The notes beneath the pieces are model-generated. The model ran no database searches, had not been told where the DNA came from, and saw only the letters and a program-made list of their open reading frames with translations. From an uncultured Chryseolinea sp. (GTDB lineage Bacteria > Bacteroidota > Bacteroidia > Cytophagales > Cyclobacteriaceae), in contig CAMLER010000013.1 in NCBI GenBank assembly GCA_946478915.1, positions 1-19,496 of the forward strand: a DNA stretch of 19,496 nucleotides, in the 5' to 3' direction. Shown here piece by piece: positions 14,722 to 19,496 of the stretch. Each line of letters opens with the position of its first letter. Positions within the stretch are counted from its first letter, which is position 1. The translations under genes were made by a program, and so were the position numbers.

Positions 14722-15099
14722 ATGCGAATTCTCAATTTCATTTTTGCGGTAATGTTCCTTGTTTTTGCATTTGTCCAGATCAATGATCCTGATCCCGTGA
14801 TATGGATACTTATTTATGGCATGATGGCGGTGATGTGCGTCATGGCAATCTTTGAGTTTTATCCTGCAAAAGTTACACTTGGACTGTTGGTGATTTTTGT
14901 CATATACAGCTTCACTTATTTTCCGGGAGTGATGGAATGGCTGCAGAAAGACAATAAGGCCCTGCTTTTTGATGACATTGCAAAAATGCAGTACCCTTAT
15001 ATTGAACAGGCTCGCGAATTCCTGGGCTTATTAATATGCATGGGTGTTTTGATTTTTCACCTCTTCAAAGCAAAGAGGAAGCATGGCAAAATTTTTTAG
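14722..15099 (+). CDS. TMEM220-like membrane protein
   Basis: A 125-residue protein with about four hydrophobic segments. The first helix followed by FAFVQINDPDPVIWILIYG is the hallmark of the TMEM220 family, shared by animals and many Bacteroidota; the conserved N-D-P-D-P-x-x-W motif is at residues 21-28. The C-terminal part includes QAREFLGLLICMGVL, a helix also seen in the family, and ends in a basic tail (KAKRKHGK). No molecular function is established. It stands alone between two spacers and is separated from the sugar operon by a strong terminator, so a link with the neighbours is not implied. Confidence 0.8.
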   Translation: MRILNFIFAVMFLVFAFVQINDPDPVIWILIYGMMAVMCVMAIFEFYPAKVTLGLLVIFVIYSFTYFPGVMEWLQKDNKALLFDDIAKMQYPYIEQAREFLGLLICMGVLIFHLFKAKRKHGKIF

Positions 15100-15251
15100 G
15101 GTAGTCCTTTCGGAAATTTCTCATCAACGCTTCCAATTATTTTAAGTAAAAAATTTTTTTTGAGTTTTATTTAAATAGCTCAAAATCAAATTTTAACTTA
15201 TATGAAAAATAACCCTCCACCTATTTAGGAACCTTTACGTCGTAGTTGGCT

Positions 15252-18200
15252 ATGTTGAAAAAATTATTGTACCGGAATATGTTCCGGACTTGGAAATTAT
15301 TGCTTTGCATAATTTCTGTTGGCGTATCTGCTCAAACCCCTCCCGCAGGATTCGCTAGTAGTGTTGTTTCAACGAACTGGAACGAAGTCGTTGGAATTGC
15401 TTTTACAAAGACCGGTTCAGAAATGTTTGTCTGGGAACGACCTGGCAAAGTGTGGCAGGTTAGAAATGGGGTGAAAACCCTTTTTCTTGATATCTCGCAA
15501 GAGGTCGGCGGATGGCATGATCATGGTCTGCTTGGGTTTGCCCTGCATCCTCAATTTGCGGAAAATGGATATTTCTATTTATTGTATGTGGTGGATCGGC
15601 ACCACTTGCTGTATTATGGAACTGGGGCCTATAATCCGACCGCTAACGAATACAATAATGCTACTATTGGGCGACTTACACGTTATAAGGCGAATCCTAA
15701 CCCAAACGGAGGCTATTCTGTTGATCTTGCTTCTCGGGTAATTCTATTAGGTCAAAATAAAACGAATGGCGTACCTATCGTTTCCCTTTCCCACGGAGTC
15801 GGATCTCTTGTTTTTGGAACAGACGGAACGCTTCTGATTTCTACAGGCGATGGTGCAACTCCAGCAGACATTGACGGTGGAGGTGCGACTACAGGGAGTT
15901 ATGCGCCGACCGCTCTGCTAGATGGTATCATTACTCCAAAGGAGGATGTTGGGGCATTTCGGTCTCAACTTGTCAGTTGTTTAAACGGGAAGATTCTTCG
16001 AATAGACCCTGAGACTGGAAGTGGAATCCCGAGCAATCCGTATTATGATCCTGCAAATCCTAACTCAGTAGCTTCAAAAGTATGGGCTCTTGGATTGCGT
16101 AACCCTTTTAGATTTTCACTCAAGCCTGGGACCGGAAGTCACGTTGCTTCCGATGGTGACCCCGGGGTCTTGTATATTGGAGATGTTGGATTTGTCTATT
16201 GGGAAGAGATCAGTGTTTGTAATCGGCCGGCACAGAACTTCGGATGGCCAATCTTCGAGGGTTTGGGAAATGCACCCCAATATCCGAACAAGATTGTTCA
16301 AAATCGAGATGCCCCCAATCCATTATATGGGCAGGCTGGGTGTACTCAACAGTTTTTCACCTTTCAGAATCTTATAAAGCAGGAAACTCCAACTGGTACA
16401 AGTACCTTTCTTAATCCTTGCAACACATCACAAGTTATACCTTCATCCGTCCATACTTACGTTCACACCCGGCCCTTAATTGACTGGCGTCATAATACAG
16501 GACCATCACGAACAGGTATTTTTAATGGTACTACCGCGACCGAAATAAATATTGGTGCGGCCGGATCTCCCGTTTCGGGACCACAGTTCGCCGGTAGCGC
16601 TGCCGTGGGCGGTATTTTCTATACAGGAACCGATTTCCCACCCGAATATCAGAACACGTATTTTTTTGGCGACTATACCGGTGGATGGATTAAAAATCTC
16701 ACGGTTAACACAAGTGATAGACCCGTAGCCGTAAAGGACTTCGTCAATAATAATGCAGTTGTTGTTCACATGACAAAGCATCCAACGGGCGAAGGTCTGT
16801 ATTATGTTAATTTTCCGTCGGAAATAAGGCGCATCTATTACAGTTCAAACCGACCGCCAGTTGCTGTCGCAGCTGTCAACACCTCTTTTGGTGCGTCACC
16901 ATTAACGGTGCAGTTTACCGGATCGGGTTCAACTGACCCTGAAGGATTACCCCTCACTTATGAATGGAATTTTGGGGATGGCAGCGCCCTTAGTACGAGT
17001 GCAAATCCTTCCCATACTTTTATCAGAAATGATGGTACACCAGGCAAGTTTACGGTGACATTGAAAGTGAGGGATCAATCGGGCGTGCTGGACCAGACTA
17101 CACTTAATATTTCAATAAATAATACACCGCCCCACGTTCAGATAACAAGTCCCTTAAATAATACTTTATACCCTCTGACTGGCGAAACGACTTACCAGCT
17201 TCGTGCGAACGTAACCGATGATGAGCACAATGCCAGTCAACTCACATATGCGTGGCAAACGACGTTACACCATGAGACTCACCAGCACCCAGAGCCGGTG
17301 GATAATCAACCGGAAACTTCAATGAGTACGTCGCCGGTTGGATGTGATGGAGAATCATACTTTTTCTCTGTTGTCCTTACCGTAACGGATGCAGCGGGCG
17401 CATCTACCACAAAGGAAGTCCGTTTGTACCCGGATTGTGGAAACATTGTCAAGGTCAATCCAGTTATCACGTGGGCAAATCCTGCGCCGATTACTGTGGG
17501 CACACCTTTAAGTAACGTTCAATTGAACGCTTCGGCATCGTACAATGGGTCACTTGTTTCTGGCACATATACCTACAATCCACCAGCGGGAACCGTTCTT
17601 AACTTAGGGACGGGGCAACCGCTTACTGTAAATTTTGTTCCAGCCAATCAGCAGCTGTTCAATTCAGTTAGCAAGACAGTCAATATCGATGTGAACACGG
17701 CTCCACCAATTCAGTTCTATCGTGCCATTAATGTTAACGGTCCTGCATTATCGATCGATGGAAACAACTGGGAGGCTAGTGCAGGCGCGCCGAATTATAG
17801 TTATACAACCAATCGTTCGACATTCCAAAACCAGAGCATAACACTGGTGCCACCTACAGATGCTAACCGGGCTACGATGATCCGCTCCAGTGTGTGGGGA
17901 GGAAGTACAACCTTTACCGTTGGAGCAGTACCTGCTGGTACCTACCAGGTCTGGATATATGTTTGGGAAGATAATTTTCCGACGGTATTCTCAGTTTCAG
18001 TGGAGGGTGCTCTGGTGCTGGCTAACCACAACAGTGGTGGAGCAGGAGTGTGGAGCAAACTTGGACCTTACCAGGCTACGATCAATGACGGAGCAGTGAA
18101 CATTTCCACTACTGGTGGGGATGCAGCTATATCCGGCATTGAAATCTGGAGGGTGAATCAAGGAGGAGGAAACCAGTCACCCGTAGTGTCGAATCCAATA

Positions 18201-19250
18201 CCGAATCAGACAGCTACTGCTGGAACACTCTTCAACTATACGTTCCCTTCGAATACATTTTCAGACCCTGACGCTGGAACAACCCTTTCATACACGGCCA
18301 GCTTGTCCAATGGAAATGCTCTTCCTGCCTGGTTAAACTTTACTTCAACTACTAGAAACTTCAATGGTACACCCGCAGCCGCTGATGTAGGTGCCATCGA
18401 CGTGCGTGTGACAGCTTCCGACGGTGTCGCATCGATCAATGACGTATTTACATTGACTGTAAACAGTCCAGCGCAAGCGTCGTTCTATCGCGCAATCAAC
18501 GTAAACGGTCCAGCTTTGACGATTGATGGAAACAGCTGGGAGGCCAGTGCAGGAGCAGCGAATTACAGTTATACTACCAGCCATTCGACATACACGAATC
18601 AAAGTATACCACTAGTGCCGGCAACAGATGCCAGCCGGGCAACAATGATTCGCTCCTGTGTGTGGGGAAGTAGTACAACCTTTACCGTAGGGGCCGTTCC
18701 CGCGGGAACATACGAAGTATGGATATATGTCTGGGAAGATAATTTTGCTACGGTATTTTCGGTTTCTGTGGAAGGGTCGCTTGTATTGGCTAATTATAAC
18801 AGTGGAGGAGCAGGAGTGTGGCGTAAACTGGGACCTTATCAGGCTACGATCAATGATGGGGCCGTAAATATATCAACCGCAGGAGGACATGCTGCCGTAT
18901 CCGGCATTGAGATCTGGAAGGTAAATCAAGGGCAATCTTCGGCGAGAATGGCTTTCAGCGACGACGAAATAATTACTGAAATGTCTGAAAGTCCAGATTT
19001 AGTCGTTTATCCCAATCCATCTTCGGGAACGGTCAATATCGATTTTACAACTAAGGAGGCCGGTATGACTCAGGTGGCGGTCTTTAATACCCGCGGCGAA
19101 CAGGTCTCCCTGCTCTATGCCGGCATGATGCCTGCGAATAAGAGCAAGAGTCTCGAAGTCGAACCAGTCGATTGGGTGAATGGGTTCTACATAGTAAAAT
19201 ATGTAAACGGCAAGACTGTGAAATATATTAAGCTTGCGCTCGCGCGCTGA
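15252..19250 (+). CDS. Secreted PQQ-dependent sugar dehydrogenase with PKD, Ig-like, twin malectin-like and T9SS sorting domains
   Basis: A 1332-residue protein. Signal peptide 1-28 (LLLCIISVGVSAQ). GSDH-type PQQ beta-propeller, about 33-527 (HDHGLLGFALHPQF, LSHGVGSLVFGTDGTLLIST, ALGLRNPFRFSL, QNFGWPIFEG). PKD, about 533-625 (GSGSTDPEGLPLTYEWNFGDG). Ig-like domains, about 626-817, one with a His-rich stretch (TTLHHETHQHPEP). Malectin-like domain 1 at 822-971; cadherin/He-PIG type Ig domain, about 975-1075; malectin-like domain 2 at 1078-1227. C-terminal type IX secretion sorting domain, about 1246-1332 (VVYPNPSSGTVNIDF, then NGFYIVKY). It is exported through the outer membrane and held or released at the cell surface, where it would bind and oxidise sugars. 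The ATG at 15252 was preferred to a TTG 6 nt upstream; ATG at 15279 is also possible. Likely a single-gene unit. Confidence 0.88.
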   Translation: MLKKLLYRNMFRTWKLLLCIISVGVSAQTPPAGFASSVVSTNWNEVVGIAFTKTGSEMFVWERPGKVWQVRNGVKTLFLDISQEVGGWHDHGLLGFALHPQFAENGYFYLLYVVDRHHLLYYGTGAYNPTANEYNNATIGRLTRYKANPNPNGGYSVDLASRVILLGQNKTNGVPIVSLSHGVGSLVFGTDGTLLISTGDGATPADIDGGGATTGSYAPTALLDGIITPKEDVGAFRSQLVSCLNGKILRIDPETGSGIPSNPYYDPANPNSVASKVWALGLRNPFRFSLKPGTGSHVASDGDPGVLYIGDVGFVYWEEISVCNRPAQNFGWPIFEGLGNAPQYPNKIVQNRDAPNPLYGQAGCTQQFFTFQNLIKQETPTGTSTFLNPCNTSQVIPSSVHTYVHTRPLIDWRHNTGPSRTGIFNGTTATEINIGAAGSPVSGPQFAGSAAVGGIFYTGTDFPPEYQNTYFFGDYTGGWIKNLTVNTSDRPVAVKDFVNNNAVVVHMTKHPTGEGLYYVNFPSEIRRIYYSSNRPPVAVAAVNTSFGASPLTVQFTGSGSTDPEGLPLTYEWNFGDGSALSTSANPSHTFIRNDGTPGKFTVTLKVRDQSGVLDQTTLNISINNTPPHVQITSPLNNTLYPLTGETTYQLRANVTDDEHNASQLTYAWQTTLHHETHQHPEPVDNQPETSMSTSPVGCDGESYFFSVVLTVTDAAGASTTKEVRLYPDCGNIVKVNPVITWANPAPITVGTPLSNVQLNASASYNGSLVSGTYTYNPPAGTVLNLGTGQPLTVNFVPANQQLFNSVSKTVNIDVNTAPPIQFYRAINVNGPALSIDGNNWEASAGAPNYSYTTNRSTFQNQSITLVPPTDANRATMIRSSVWGGSTTFTVGAVPAGTYQVWIYVWEDNFPTVFSVSVEGALVLANHNSGGAGVWSKLGPYQATINDGAVNISTTGGDAAISGIEIWRVNQGGGNQSPVVSNPIPNQTATAGTLFNYTFPSNTFSDPDAGTTLSYTASLSNGNALPAWLNFTSTTRNFNGTPAAADVGAIDVRVTASDGVASINDVFTLTVNSPAQASFYRAINVNGPALTIDGNSWEASAGAANYSYTTSHSTYTNQSIPLVPATDASRATMIRSCVWGSSTTFTVGAVPAGTYEVWIYVWEDNFATVFSVSVEGSLVLANYNSGGAGVWRKLGPYQATINDGAVNISTAGGHAAVSGIEIWKVNQGQSSARMAFSDDEIITEMSESPDLVVYPNPSSGTVNIDFTTKEAGMTQVAVFNTRGEQVSLLYAGMMPANKSKSLEVEPVDWVNGFYIVKYVNGKTVKYIKLALAR
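17715..18164 (+). repeat. Malectin-like domain coding repeat, copy 1
   Basis: 150 codons starting at FYRAINVNGPAL and ending at IEIWRVNQG. By hand alignment 129 of 150 residues match copy 2 without gaps. Shared blocks include TTFTVGAVPAGTY, VWIYVWEDNF and KLGPYQATINDGAVNIST, consistent with a malectin-type carbohydrate-binding beta-sandwich. Confidence 0.85.
18483..18932 (+). repeat. Malectin-like domain coding repeat, copy 2
   Basis: 150 codons aligned gap-free with copy 1, offset by exactly 768 nt (256 codons). Many third-position differences separate the copies while the protein is 86 percent identical, so the duplication is not very recent and the sequence has been kept by selection. Several changes are conservative, but R/H, P/A and S/C substitutions fall in loops that could alter ligand choice. 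Confidence 0.85.
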
Positions 19251-19281
19251 CGGCGCCCTAACCAAATTGTCAGATTACTAT

Positions 19282-19482
19282 TACCTATCCACTTTTACAG
19301 GGACACGTACTGCCTATTAATAGGGCCCGCTGAAAAAGAAAGACATGATATTAACTAGAGGTACGTCCTTGGATCTCTGGCGGTGCGGTGGCCCGGTCGA
19401 AATGCGGGGGTGGCCTGCATATTTCGACCCACCCTTTTCTTTTTGGAACTTTTTCTTTTGGGTGAGAAAAAGTGGATAGGTA
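19282..19482. mobile_element. Possible MITE-like element with terminal inverted repeats
   Basis: A 201-nt non-coding stretch bounded by exact 15-nt inverted repeats, TACCTATCCACTTTT at 19282-19296 and its complement at 19468-19482. Inside are two more inverted repeats: GGTCGAAAT (19395-19403) with ATTTCGACC (19421-19429), and ACTTTTTCT (19448-19456) with AGAAAAAGT (19465-19473). There is no ORF. No clear target-site duplication was seen, so an RNA structure or dispersed repeat is an equal possibility. The window ends 14 nt after it. Confidence 0.4.
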
Positions 19483-19496
19483 CAGAACAGTTATCA

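Noticed and set aside
15161..15182. Imperfect palindrome (TGAG...CTCA around ATTTAAAT) upstream of the secreted dehydrogenase
   Set aside because: Two mismatches and a wobble in an AT-rich spacer; too likely by chance to call an operator.

Overview
The window looks like chromosomal DNA from a Bacteroidota bacterium, most likely Cytophagales-like; the genus cannot be fixed from the sequence alone. Pointers are a C-terminal type IX secretion (por) sorting domain on the last protein, CcmC and CcmD-like proteins of the Bacteroidota type, DUF1080, ThuA and PQQ-sugar-dehydrogenase proteins typical of the phylum, a TMEM220-family protein, weak or absent Shine-Dalgarno sequences, and AT-rich spacers filled with short intergenic repeats.

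Left part (1-5225). On the minus strand lie a DUF3817 membrane protein, a secreted lipoprotein of unknown function, an AraC-type regulator, and a ccmC-ccmD pair for cytochrome c maturation (overlapping by 14 nt) with no ccmB, ccmE or ccmF beside it. Divergent from ccmC is a translationally coupled pair: a 95-residue three-helix membrane protein and a single-domain ABC ATPase (ATGA overlap). The spacer after it is made almost entirely of a repeated, inverted intergenic element.

Middle part (5226-14304). A Rieske-type oxygenase on the minus strand faces away from a six-gene plus-strand operon, and a near-perfect interrupted palindrome sits in the shared upstream region. The operon encodes a cytoplasmic Gfo/Idh/MocA dehydrogenase, a cytoplasmic xylose-isomerase-like TIM barrel, a lipoprotein c-type cytochrome, an exported DUF1080 (3-keto-glycoside hydrolase/lyase-like) protein, a 1104-residue lipoprotein joining ThuA, PQQ sugar dehydrogenase, PKD, cytochrome c and a C-terminal carbohydrate-binding-like domain, and a Tat-exported TIM barrel. 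It ends in a strong intrinsic terminator. Gfo/Idh/MocA, DUF1080, ThuA and TIM-barrel proteins are all linked to catabolism of sugars through 3-keto-glycosides. The two related cytochrome modules and the PQQ domain suggest that sugar oxidation in the envelope is wired into the respiratory chain. I regard this as the most interesting system in the window. No transporter or glycoside hydrolase is present, so the substrate is unknown.

Right part (14305-19496). A 474-nt spacer carries a degenerate hairpin repeat, followed by a TMEM220-like membrane protein and a 1332-residue secreted protein with a PQQ sugar dehydrogenase domain, PKD and Ig-like domains, two duplicated malectin-like domains and a T9SS sorting signal. 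The last 246 nt hold nested inverted repeats that resemble a small non-autonomous element.
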